Assembly (NCBI GenBank): GCA_002305275.1
Contig: DBQO01000003.1
Span: 1-34,614 of the forward strand
Length of the DNA stretch: 34,614 bases
From: Bacteroidales bacterium UBA1392
GTDB lineage: Bacteria > Bacteroidota > Bacteroidia > Bacteroidales > UBA932
Direction: 5' to 3'
Below, piece after piece: positions 16,558 through 23,647 of the stretch. Within the stretch, counting starts at the first letter, position 1, and each line of letters opens with the position of its first letter. Position numbers and translations under genes: made by a program. The notes below the pieces were generated by a model. The model was given only the letters and a program-made list of their open reading frames with translations, searched no databases and was not told the DNA's origin.

Positions 16558-18552
16558 CTACAAAGTAGCATATTTGCGTCCATATTCCATCATTTGCTCT
16601 ATGAAATTATCTCCATAGACAATCTTGTAGTCCACCACCTTCCCATCTTTCTCCACAGGTACGATATCAGGATTGATGAAACCACGGTAGGGCTTAAGCT
16701 CGAGTTGGGCATATCTTTCCCTTACCTCTTTGTGGAGATCAGGATCAATATTTACTGCATATTTGAACACGAGGGCCTTCGCTGCCTCATAATCACCTTC
16801 AGATTTAATCCTCTGGATTTCAGAGAGAAGCTCGCCAAATAACTCTCTTAGGCGCTCGAAGTTGTTTATAATGAAATATGTCTTACCGTCACGCACCTTC
16901 TTTTCTATGACATTTTCGGCCAGGCCGTTTTCGTATGCCCAGTCAGAGATGAGTTTACGGTTCTGCATATGGGCCTGGGTATTGGTCTTACCTAGCTCTA
17001 CCCTTGTAAACTGCGTGAAACTGCCGTTGCGGATATAGTTCATATATGCTGCCTTGTAAGCTTCGGGATTGTCGAGAATGCCGAGTTCCACCAATTTGGG
17101 ATCGGCCAGATAATAGAGAGCAAAAAGATCGGCACGTGACTCCTCAATAGTTGAACTGAACTCTTTCAGGGCATTGCCGGAAACACCGGGTAGCAGTTGT
17201 CCTGAACCATGGCCGAGACACTCGTGGAGGTCTGTATGAAGATCACCTGTTACAGAACCATATTTCTTGCAGAAATCAATTTCATCCTGATCCCAGGCAA
17301 ATTCAGTCAGAACACTCTTAGGACTCTGCTCAGTTGCTTTATCATAGGCCTTAGTAATGTTGGCAATGGTCACTGATTTGGAACCATATTCCTTACGAAT
17401 CCAGGCAGCATTGGGTAAGTTGATGCCGATAGCTGTGGCAGGATAGTTGTCACCGGCAATACAGGCTACGTTGATAACTTTTGCGGAAACCCCCTTTACC
17501 TCATCCTTTTTGAATCGGGGATCAATTGGTGAGTTGTATTCAAACCACTGTGCATTTTCGCTGATGAGTTCAGTGCGTTTTGAAGCCTCTTTGTCACGAT
17601 ATTGAACAATGCCTTCATAAGTGGCCTTACGTCCCAAAGGATCGCTGTAGTCCTCAACAAAACCATTGATGAAGTCAACATCGGAATCCACATCCGATAC
17701 CCAGGAAACATTGAACTGATCCCACATACGGAGATCGCCTGTCTTATAGTACTCAATAAGTTCTGCAATATAGCGTTTCTGAAGATCGTTCTCAGCGACC
17801 TTTGCAGCAGCCTCAAGGTGACCTATAATGACTTTTATAGCCTCGCCATAGAGACCATCGGCTTTATAAACCTGCTCTACTATCTTTCCGTCCACTTTTA
17901 CAAGACGGCTATTCAGACCATAAGAAATGGGGCGGGGATCGCCGGGTACTTCGCGGGCATCGTAGAATGCATTGACCTCAGCAGTAGTCACACCTTCATA
18001 AAAATTGACGGCTGAGGCTGCAACAAGATCCTTATCAGTCCCTTGGTATACCATCTGGGGATAGAGCTCAGGATCAAATATCACAGGGAGGAGCTCTTCT
18101 TTGGCATCAGAGCACCCTGCTTCATCCATAAGCGATGCAAAATATTCCATTGAACATCCCGGGATGATCTTATCCAAAGCGTAGTGGTGATGTATGCCGT
18201 TGCTGAAGAATACTCTCTTGGCATAAATCATAAACTCGTCAAACTCAGGGCCTGATTTTCCTTCACATTTCTTAATTATGGATTCCAACACCTTCCGGAT
18301 CGGAAGATTGTATTTAAAATTTTGAACCCAAATGATATCACGACCTGCTTTGGCTGCTTCTGAGAGATGGTATACATACTCCTTCTGTTGGAGGGTGAGA
18401 CCATCCCAATTGGGAACCTGGTATCTCAACACCTCGATGTCTGCAAACTGGTCAATTGAATAGGTAAACTCCGTTTGATCCTCCCTCGAAGAACAGGCGG
18501 TTAGGGCTACTCCAAGCCCTGCGATAATAATCATACTTCTGAAAAAATTCAT
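16558..18552 (-). CDS. Dipeptidyl peptidase III (family M49) lipoprotein
   Basis: Zinc exopeptidase releasing dipeptides from peptide N-termini. The start at 18552 is chosen because it gives a lipoprotein signal (MNFFRSMIIIAGLGVALTAC) and a 664-residue product, close to the roughly 675 residues of the Bacteroides thetaiotaomicron enzyme. The zinc motif is HECLGH (His443, Glu444, His448), the same Cys-bearing variant known from that enzyme, and the second motif is EESRAD. The signal suggests an envelope location, fitting peptide use. Oddly, the open frame continues upstream without a stop through the third gene of the YtxH/holin operon to about 18732, so either a fusion protein or an internal start is possible; a buried signal sequence would not be a lipoprotein signal, so I favour the internal start. 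A strong terminator follows. Confidence 0.92.
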   Translation of the reverse strand: MNFFRSMIIIAGLGVALTACSSREDQTEFTYSIDQFADIEVLRYQVPNWDGLTLQQKEYVYHLSEAAKAGRDIIWVQNFKYNLPIRKVLESIIKKCEGKSGPEFDEFMIYAKRVFFSNGIHHHYALDKIIPGCSMEYFASLMDEAGCSDAKEELLPVIFDPELYPQMVYQGTDKDLVAASAVNFYEGVTTAEVNAFYDAREVPGDPRPISYGLNSRLVKVDGKIVEQVYKADGLYGEAIKVIIGHLEAAAKVAENDLQKRYIAELIEYYKTGDLRMWDQFNVSWVSDVDSDVDFINGFVEDYSDPLGRKATYEGIVQYRDKEASKRTELISENAQWFEYNSPIDPRFKKDEVKGVSAKVINVACIAGDNYPATAIGINLPNAAWIRKEYGSKSVTIANITKAYDKATEQSPKSVLTEFAWDQDEIDFCKKYGSVTGDLHTDLHECLGHGSGQLLPGVSGNALKEFSSTIEESRADLFALYYLADPKLVELGILDNPEAYKAAYMNYIRNGSFTQFTRVELGKTNTQAHMQNRKLISDWAYENGLAENVIEKKVRDGKTYFIINNFERLRELFGELLSEIQRIKSEGDYEAAKALVFKYAVNIDPDLHKEVRERYAQLELKPYRGFINPDIVPVEKDGKVVDYKIVYGDNFIEQMMEYGRKYATL

Positions 18553-18732
18553 GACAAAGTGTTTAATATATACTCCAATGGAGTTTATCAATCTTCCGGG
18601 ACTATAAAAATATGCGGCATAGTTGATATTCTCGCGAATCTTATTTTCGCCTTTTATCGCTTCGATTTCGAGTTGACGTATTTGCGACTCGAGCTGTTTC
18701 ATGGTCCTTATGTTACTGTAATCTTTCCTCAT
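18553..18732 (-). CDS. Third small protein of the YtxH/holin operon, no stop codon of its own
   Basis: ATG at 18732 begins one base after the holin-family gene's stop, the tight packing expected for the third member of this Bacteroidetes trio. Its 60 residues (charged helix KQLESQIRQLEIEAIKGENK, then FYSPGRLINSIGVYIKHF) resemble the third trio proteins, which usually end soon after a short hydrophobic C-terminal stretch. Here there is no stop: the frame passes straight into the M49 signal sequence, whose hydrophobic segment could also serve as this protein's C-terminal membrane anchor. In-frame ATGs at 18750 and 18759 are alternatives overlapping the upstream gene. A lost stop codon, true fusion, or nested genes are all possible. 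Confidence 0.6.
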
Positions 18733-18733
18733 C

Positions 18734-19099
18734 CTATTTGATTTTTTCATCCTTTTCAAAAAATAAACCGATGAAAGCCCTTACCAGCCCATTTACAAAG
18801 ATGCGCTTCCTTAGGAGAAAGAGTACAAGGGCGATGACAAGGAATATACCTGAAATAATTAGCATCCCAAATACTTGGGAGCCGAGTACTTCTCCAAGCC
18901 AGGCACCAAGTGCCAGAGCAAGAAAAGAAAAAGCGACCAGTACGACCATAACAATTATAACCCAGGCGAACAACACCGCAAGTGAGGCGGATAGACGCTT
19001 GGTAGTCTTAAGTTTGAGCTGGTCGAGACGGTTGTCGGCATAATCCTTAGCCGAATTGCCTATATCCTCGAGTGGCCCGAGAAAAGTTCTTGGATCCAT
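18734..19099 (-). CDS. Phage-holin-superfamily (DUF1469/PF07332-type) membrane protein
   Basis: A 121-residue inner-membrane protein: an amphipathic N-terminus (DYADNRLDQLKLKTTKRLS), two long hydrophobic segments (about residues 40-68 and 76-97, the first rich in V/L/A), a loop GAWLGEVLG between them, and a basic/acidic tail (LRKRIFVNG, EKDEKIK). This is the family placed among Holin superfamily 6 by similarity; in Bacteroidetes chromosomes it is not a phage gene but the middle member of a small stress-type operon. It lies 9 bases after the YtxH gene and 1 base before the third gene. Function unknown. Confidence 0.85.
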   Translation of the reverse strand: MDPRTFLGPLEDIGNSAKDYADNRLDQLKLKTTKRLSASLAVLFAWVIIVMVVLVAFSFLALALGAWLGEVLGSQVFGMLIISGIFLVIALVLFLLRKRIFVNGLVRAFIGLFFEKDEKIK

Positions 19100-19108
19100 A
19101 GCAGAAAA

Positions 19109-19399
19109 CTATTTGAGGGACTCCTCTACGGCAGCCTTGGCAGCATCGCTGGCCCTTCTTGCCCTACGTCTGATATCTGAGGATTCAGTATGGATTTTAT
19201 CTTCTACATCCTCGGCAAAGTCCTTAACAACTCTCTTGGCCGATTCGTAACCCCTCTTTGCAGCATCCATGCCGTCATTGAGGCTGTTTTTGATCTTAAC
19301 GCGGGTCTCCTCACCCTTGTCAGTCGACAGGTATATTGCAGTCGCAACTACGCCAACAAACGCTCCTGTCAAAAATGAGATAATGGTTGACGGTTTCAT
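19109..19399 (-). CDS. YtxH domain protein
   Basis: A 96-residue protein with an N-terminal glycine-bearing hydrophobic segment (SFLTGAFVGVVATAIYLST) and a long charged helix (GEETRVKIK, then repeated AKRGYESAKR / RRARRASDAAK units) typical of YtxH/gas-vesicle-like small proteins. Probably anchored in the inner membrane with the helix in the cytoplasm. First gene of the trio. A -7 element (19442-19435) lies about 35 bases upstream. Confidence 0.88.
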   Translation of the reverse strand: MKPSTIISFLTGAFVGVVATAIYLSTDKGEETRVKIKNSLNDGMDAAKRGYESAKRVVKDFAEDVEDKIHTESSDIRRRARRASDAAKAAVEESLK

Positions 19400-19434
19400 A
19401 ATCTGTTTGTATTATTTGTGTTATTGTTTAGATA

Positions 19435-19442
19435 CAAATATA
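19435..19442 (-). promoter_or_regulatory. -7 element for the YtxH operon
   Basis: TATATTTG on the minus strand, exact consensus; no clear -33. It is back to back with the promoter of the C11 gene. Confidence 0.45.
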
Positions 19443-19461
19443 CAAAATATATTTTTTTATT

Positions 19462-19469
19462 TACCTTTG
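19462..19469 (+). promoter_or_regulatory. -7 element for the C11 peptidase gene
   Basis: TACCTTTG, exact consensus, only four bases before the ATG at 19474. If used, the transcript would start at or next to the start codon. Confidence 0.5.
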
Positions 19470-19473
19470 CTAT

Positions 19474-20703
19474 ATGAAAAAAAGAGGTTTTATCCGCATT
19501 TTATCGCTTTTTGCCCTATTAGTGTGCATTTCTTCCTGCTCTTTGACTTCTTGCAAAGATAATCCGGAGAAGGAAAAAGTAAGATCGGTGCTTCTTTATA
19601 TCAGTGCCAACAACAATCTCCAAAGCTATGCGGAGGAGTGCATACGAGACCTCAAGTTAGGCTATGTTCCTGAATACAAAGATAAGAGCAAGATATTGCT
19701 CGTATTCTACCATATTCCGGGTAAGGCTCCCACCCTCTCCAGATACAGTTGTAATAAAGATGGAGTTGTAATCAGCGAGACGATAAGTATCTATGAACCC
19801 GAGATGAACTCCTCGCAGATAGCTTCCTTCAGTCGTGTACTGGCCGATGTGGAGCGTAGTTTCCCTGCTGACTATCGTGGACTTATCCTTTGGTCGCACG
19901 CCACCGGATGGCTACCGGAGGGATATTTTGCAAATCCATTGGACCGGATAGGAGATAAATCTTACAAACCTGTCGAAGACCCTTACCGCTTCCTGGTAAA
20001 ATCCTCAACAGATGGGACGCCACAGAAATCCTTCGGTAGTGACAACAACAGTGAAATTGAAATCACTGACCTGGCTGCCGCACTCCGGCAAAATTACGAG
20101 TTTATCCTGTTTGACTGCTGCTTAATGGGTGGTATCGAGGTAGCCTACGAATTTAAGGACAAGTGTGAGTATATGCTCTTCTCGCCTACGGAAATATTGG
20201 CAGATGGTTTCCCGTATACAAAAATTTTCAATCCTATATTCAATGTTGAAAATCGCCTGGAGGCTCTGAAACAGGTATGCTCCGACTATTTTGCCATCTA
20301 TGACTCCAAGACAGGTATCTACCGGTCGGCTACCGTATCGATGATTAAGTCCAGTGCTCTTGATAATCTGGCGGGAGTTTGTGGCTCCATCTACCGCAAC
20401 AATCAGGATTCCATCTTGACCATGGATGCCTCTCAGCTCCAGGTATATTTTCGCTTCGATAAGCATTGGTATTATGATTTCGAAGACATTGTCTCCCGAT
20501 TGGCAACTCCCACACAATATGCAGAGTTTAAAAGAGCCCTGGACCAGGCAATAGTCTACAAAGCAGCAACCGATATTTTCCTCGACATTGATATTGAGAG
20601 GTACAGTGGACTGAGTACCTATCTGCCACGTACACAATACAAGGTGCTCAATAATTTCTACAAGACGCTCAAATGGAATATCGCCACCAACTATGTTAGG
20701 TAG
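19474..20703 (+). CDS. Clostripain-family (C11) cysteine peptidase lipoprotein
   Basis: A 409-residue exported protein: signal with lipid-acceptor Cys22 (VCISSC). The C11 core is clear: SVLLYISANNNLQSY strand, RGLILWSHATGW with catalytic His142, and FILFDCCLMGGIEVAYE, where Cys216 aligns with the nucleophile of the family's D-A-C motif. C11 enzymes of Bacteroidales cleave after Arg/Lys and are often surface or secreted; some act in host-protein digestion. The start is fixed by the signal peptide. It stands alone, divergent from the YtxH operon, and its TAG stop is the first triplet of a heptamer repeat tract. Confidence 0.92.
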   Translation: MKKRGFIRILSLFALLVCISSCSLTSCKDNPEKEKVRSVLLYISANNNLQSYAEECIRDLKLGYVPEYKDKSKILLVFYHIPGKAPTLSRYSCNKDGVVISETISIYEPEMNSSQIASFSRVLADVERSFPADYRGLILWSHATGWLPEGYFANPLDRIGDKSYKPVEDPYRFLVKSSTDGTPQKSFGSDNNSEIEITDLAAALRQNYEFILFDCCLMGGIEVAYEFKDKCEYMLFSPTEILADGFPYTKIFNPIFNVENRLEALKQVCSDYFAIYDSKTGIYRSATVSMIKSSALDNLAGVCGSIYRNNQDSILTMDASQLQVYFRFDKHWYYDFEDIVSRLATPTQYAEFKRALDQAIVYKAATDIFLDIDIERYSGLSTYLPRTQYKVLNNFYKTLKWNIATNYVR

Positions 20704-20826
20704 TATGTAGTATGTAGTATGTAGTATGTAGTGAGTAGTTGCGGGGTGCGGGGTTAAGTTCTGAGTATGGAGTATTGAGTGTGTAGTAGGTAATTTGCAG
20801 TCTGAAGTATTTAGTTCTGAGTTTTT
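20701..20826. repeat. Period-7 repeat tract (TAGTATG, decaying to nnAGTnT)
   Basis: Begins at the C11 stop codon: four perfect TAGTATG units, then TAGTGAG and TAGTTGC, two GGGGT-type units, then about ten degenerate units with AGT every seven bases (20757, 20764, 20771, 20778, 20785, 20799, 20806, 20813, 20820). It is the same repeat as at 14031-14117 in the opposite orientation. No gene is seen between it and the rplY promoter. Confidence 0.9.
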
Positions 20827-20849
20827 TGTTAAAAAACAGGCAAAATCGG

Positions 20850-20878
20850 TTTGATGTTGGGAAAATTTGTTATCTTTG
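20850..20878 (+). promoter_or_regulatory. Promoter of rplY-pth
   Basis: TTTG (20850-20853) and TATCTTTG (20871-20878), exact matches to both elements at 21-base spacing. Transcription would begin about 20884, giving an ~80-base leader. Confidence 0.75.
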
Positions 20879-20880
20879 CG

Positions 20881-20962
20881 CCGCTTTAAAAGGATCTGTT
20901 CCTTTTGGTGCAATGGGGTCCGGAAAGACCGGACTGAGTAACACATTTTAATTTTATACACA
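20881..20962 (+). promoter_or_regulatory. rplY leader with two hairpins, candidate autoregulatory element
   Basis: Hairpin 1: AAAAGGA-tctgt-TCCTTTT (20888-20906), with GCGCC/GGTGC able to close it from outside. Hairpin 2: GTCCGG-aaaga-CCGGAC (20918-20934), flanked by AATGG on the 5' side and GAGTAAC on the 3' side. There is no poly-T after either, so these are not plain terminators. Ribosomal-protein leaders of this kind often bind the encoded protein; that is inference here. Confidence 0.5.
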
Positions 20963-21541
20963 ATGAAACAGATTGAACTCAAAGGTGAGCTCAGAACCAC
21001 CGGCAGAAAAGCAGATGTGAAAAGCATCCGCAGGGCAGGTAGAGTACCATGCGTACTTTATGGAGAGGGCGTAGAGAATACTTCATTCTCAGTAGACGCA
21101 CAAGATTTGAAGGCTATTACCCACACTCCCAATTCCTACATCATTAACCTTAATATCGACGGTAAAAGTCAGCTCGCGATATTCCACGCAGTACAGTATC
21201 ATCCCGTGACTGACAATACTCTTCACGTTGACTTCCTGGCAGTTTCAGCAGACAAGCCTGTGACTATAGATGTTCCCGTCGTTATAACGGGCAGCTCGGA
21301 AGGTGTGAAAATGGGTGGTAAGCTTATGGTACACTCACGCAAACTACGCGTTTCCGGCTTAATCAACGAACTTCCCGACGAACTCAAAGTTGATGTTACA
21401 CATCTCCAGCTAGGCAAGCAGATTTATGCCGGAAACCTCTCATTCGACAAAGTACAGATCGTTTCCCCTAAGAATACTCTTATCTGTGCCGTAAGAATGA
21501 CTCGCTCGGCTATTGCGGCAGCAGCTGTAAAAGAAGAATAG
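20963..21541 (+). CDS. rplY: Large-subunit ribosomal protein bL25 (general stress protein Ctc form)
   Basis: Binds 5S rRNA in the 50S subunit. The 192-residue protein is the long two-domain Ctc/TL5 form: the L25 5S-binding domain (about residues 1-92; KGELRTTGRKADVKSIRRAGRVPCVLYG, ending NTLHVDFLAV) and the C-terminal beta domain (about 93-182; VPVVITGSSEGVKMGGKL, LPDELKVDVTHLQLG). Length and order are normal. It is followed after 15 bases by pth, a widely conserved pairing. It has its own promoter and a structured leader. Confidence 0.97.
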   Translation: MKQIELKGELRTTGRKADVKSIRRAGRVPCVLYGEGVENTSFSVDAQDLKAITHTPNSYIINLNIDGKSQLAIFHAVQYHPVTDNTLHVDFLAVSADKPVTIDVPVVITGSSEGVKMGGKLMVHSRKLRVSGLINELPDELKVDVTHLQLGKQIYAGNLSFDKVQIVSPKNTLICAVRMTRSAIAAAAVKEE

Positions 21542-21556
21542 TATATGATGTAGTTT

Positions 21557-22147
21557 ATGAAGTATCTAGTTGTCGGACTGGGCAATATCGGTGCAGAATA
21601 CGCCGGAACCCGCCACAATATAGGTTTTATGGTATTGGATGCCTGGGCTCAGGCATCCAATACCATATTTACGGTGGAGCGCTATGGCGCGGTCGCCGAA
21701 ATATCATTTAAAGGAAGAAAATTCATACTGCTTAAACCCTCCACATACGTTAATCTAAGTGGTAAGGCTGTAAATTATTGGCTTCAGAAACATAAACTGA
21801 CCAAGGAAAACCTCATAGTTGTATTAGACGACCTCGCCCTCCCTTTCGGTACTCTACGTTTGAGGAAAAAGGGAAGTGACGGTGGGCACAACGGTCTGAA
21901 AAACATTGACTACACGCTATCATCCAACGATTACGCCAGATTACGCATAGGTATCGGTAACGGCGGTTTCGCCGAAGGCGGTCAGGTAGATTTCGTTCTT
22001 GGAGAATTTATCCTTGAAGAGAAACGCCAATTACAAACCGTACTTGATACGGCAATCAACGCCATCAAATGTTATGGCACAGAAGGCATCGATCAGGCGA
22101 TGACCCTCTTCAATCATCCATTATCATCCACGAAGAAAGAGGAATAG
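21557..22147 (+). CDS. pth: Peptidyl-tRNA hydrolase
   Basis: Cleaves the ester bond of peptidyl-tRNAs dropped by the ribosome. The 196-residue protein has the family signature VGLGNIGAEYAGTRHNIGF with Asn10 and catalytic His20, KPSTYVNLSG, the VLDDLALPFG aspartate, and GSDGGHNGLKN. It follows rplY after 15 bases. Its 3' end overlaps the convergent S4-domain gene by 34 bases. Codons 24-37 contain an 18-bp perfect inverted repeat (separate entry) without disturbing the reading frame. Confidence 0.97.
   Translation: MKYLVVGLGNIGAEYAGTRHNIGFMVLDAWAQASNTIFTVERYGAVAEISFKGRKFILLKPSTYVNLSGKAVNYWLQKHKLTKENLIVVLDDLALPFGTLRLRKKGSDGGHNGLKNIDYTLSSNDYARLRIGIGNGGFAEGGQVDFVLGEFILEEKRQLQTVLDTAINAIKCYGTEGIDQAMTLFNHPLSSTKKEE
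21628..21667. repeat. 18-bp perfect inverted repeat inside pth
   Basis: Arms TATGGTATTGGATGCCTG (21628-21645) and its exact complement (21650-21667), four-base loop GGCT. It would form a very stable hairpin in the pth mRNA and encodes FMVLDAWAQASNTI in frame. No T-run follows. Confidence 0.97.
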
Positions 22148-22509
22148 AGTTCGTCCATCTGGCGACGTTCCTTCTTCGTTGGCCTTCCTGCCCCCCTGTC
22201 TCGCTTAATGAAAAATGTCTCAGTCGGAGCTCTTAGCTTATCCAGTTCGCTCTGAGGAGTGAGATTTTGAGCATATTTTTCTACCTCTTTTGCTCCCTGT
22301 CGCTTATCCAGTGGACTAAGTACTTTATAAGTATAGTGAACGGAACCTTTACGTACGGAGATAGTATCACCTGTTTTAACCTCCTTGGAAGGCTTGGCTT
22401 CATTACCATTCACTGTTACTTTACCTCCTCTGCAAGCCTCAGTGGCATCTGCACGAGTCTTAAAGATTCTGATGGCCCAGAGATATTTATCTATACGTGT
22501 TGAGTCCAT
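22114..22509 (-). CDS. S4-domain RNA-binding protein (Hsp15-like)
   Basis: Start chosen at the ATG at 22509 (MDSTRIDKYLWAIRIFKTR), where the S4 domain begins; upstream in-frame codons overlap the coding part of the isomerase gene. The 131-residue protein has the S4 fold at residues 1-60 (RIDKYLWAIRIFKTRADATEAC, GKVTVNGNEAKPSKEVKTGD), then a basic tail (RDRGAGRPTKKERRQ). This matches Hsp15/YrfH-type heat-shock proteins that bind free 50S subunits carrying nascent chains. The neighbouring pth gene, also concerned with stalled peptidyl-tRNA, is converging and overlaps by 34 bases. It starts 4 bases after the mannose-6-phosphate isomerase stop. Confidence 0.9.
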   Translation of the reverse strand: MDSTRIDKYLWAIRIFKTRADATEACRGGKVTVNGNEAKPSKEVKTGDTISVRKGSVHYTYKVLSPLDKRQGAKEVEKYAQNLTPQSELDKLRAPTETFFIKRDRGAGRPTKKERRQMDELYSSFFVDDNG

Positions 22510-22513
22510 ACCA

Positions 22514-23647
22514 TTAGTGTTTATGGTTATGCCCACAGTGGCAATCCTCCCCGCACTCCTCGTCAAATTCGGAGCCATCATCATCACCACAATCGTCGCT
22601 GACACTTTCGTCAATATAATCGTCTACAATTTCAGCCGGTCTAAGCCACACCTCGAGCAGTAAGGTCTTATTTTCGAGAGGGACTATTGAAAAATCGTCG
22701 AGAGAAGCCGGAATTAGGATTGTACCTCCCTTTGATATATCATATGAGACTTTCCGGCCTCCTTCCATTACCTGAAATGATGCGGAACCCTGCGTACAAA
22801 CATAGATTATGAAGCTGCCATAGCTCTCAGTATGGATCTGTCGGGGCCCCTGAAGATCAACTGCGCTGATTATAAAGTTGTCACTCTCAAGCAATGGCCC
22901 TCGTGTAGGATTAGTAGGTATCAGGAGAGATGCGGGGTCGCTGGCGTTGTAGTCTATGCAGTCAATAGCCTCCTCAAGGTGCATCTCTCTTGCAGTAAGA
23001 GCGTCAAACTCCCGTTCCCAATCATACAGACGGAAAGTAATGTCGGAGGGTTGTTGGATTTCCACCAATCTTATACCACCTGATGCAGAATGGACGGTAC
23101 CAGGTTTGATGTGAAAATTATCACCTTTTTTGGGACGGATCTCATTGAGCAGCTGGATCACGGTTCCATCCTTACACCTGTCATAAAACTCAGTTGCAGT
23201 GACCTTTCTCTTGAACCCCAGGTATATTACCGCATCATTATCTGCATCGAGGATGTGCCAGAACTCTTCTTTACCATAGCTATCATAGCGTTCAAGGGCA
23301 ATTTCATCGTCGGGATGCACCTGAACCGAAATATGTTTGTTGATGTCCAACAACTTTACCATTATAGGGAACTGAAGATTGTACATTTCAAACACTTTGT
23401 CCCCTACAAGATCGCCCAGATAGGTTTCAAGCAGATCAAAAAGAGAATTTTCAGCAAGAAAGCCCTCACAGACCATAGTGCTTTCGTCACCCATGTCAGC
23501 TATTTCCCAGGACTCTCCTATATGTGAGAGATCTATTTCCTCTTCGGGATCGGGATATTTTCCATACTCCTTAACCAGACGGTTACCGCCCCAGACTTTA
23601 GTTTTGAGGATCGGTTGGAATTTCAGCGGATAGAGTTTTTTTGTCAT
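22514..23647 (-). CDS. manA: Mannose-6-phosphate isomerase, class I, with acidic Cys/His-rich tail
   Basis: Interconverts mannose-6-phosphate and fructose-6-phosphate. The cupin zinc site is intact: Gln109/His111 (SVQVHPDD), Glu128 (GKEEFWHIL) and His186 (KPGTVHSASGG). The body (residues 1-340) has normal length and begins LYPLKFQPILKTKVWGG as in the Firmicutes/Bacteroidetes branch. Beyond it, residues about 342-377 form an extra tail rich in Asp/Glu with four Cys and four His, ending CGEDCHCGHNHKH, which looks like a metal-binding or metal-buffering extension. The start overlaps the CPBP gene by 50 bases on the same strand; no later start fits the family. Confidence 0.94.
   Translation of the reverse strand: MTKKLYPLKFQPILKTKVWGGNRLVKEYGKYPDPEEEIDLSHIGESWEIADMGDESTMVCEGFLAENSLFDLLETYLGDLVGDKVFEMYNLQFPIMVKLLDINKHISVQVHPDDEIALERYDSYGKEEFWHILDADNDAVIYLGFKRKVTATEFYDRCKDGTVIQLLNEIRPKKGDNFHIKPGTVHSASGGIRLVEIQQPSDITFRLYDWEREFDALTAREMHLEEAIDCIDYNASDPASLLIPTNPTRGPLLESDNFIISAVDLQGPRQIHTESYGSFIIYVCTQGSASFQVMEGGRKVSYDISKGGTILIPASLDDFSIVPLENKTLLLEVWLRPAEIVDDYIDESVSDDCGDDDGSEFDEECGEDCHCGHNHKH

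Noticed and set aside
18734..19399. Prophage remnant because of the holin-family gene
   Set aside because: No other phage gene is near, and the YtxH/holin-family/small-protein trio is a chromosomal arrangement in Bacteroidetes.
16558..19399. Frameshift between the trio's third gene and the M49 gene
   Set aside because: The frame is continuous with no break; what is missing is a stop codon, not a base.
20122..21027. A 301-codon minus-strand open frame spanning the end of the C11 gene, the repeat tract and the start of rplY
   Set aside because: It lies antisense to two clear genes, and its middle is a translation of the heptamer tract (runs of HYILHTTYYIL type). No family likeness.
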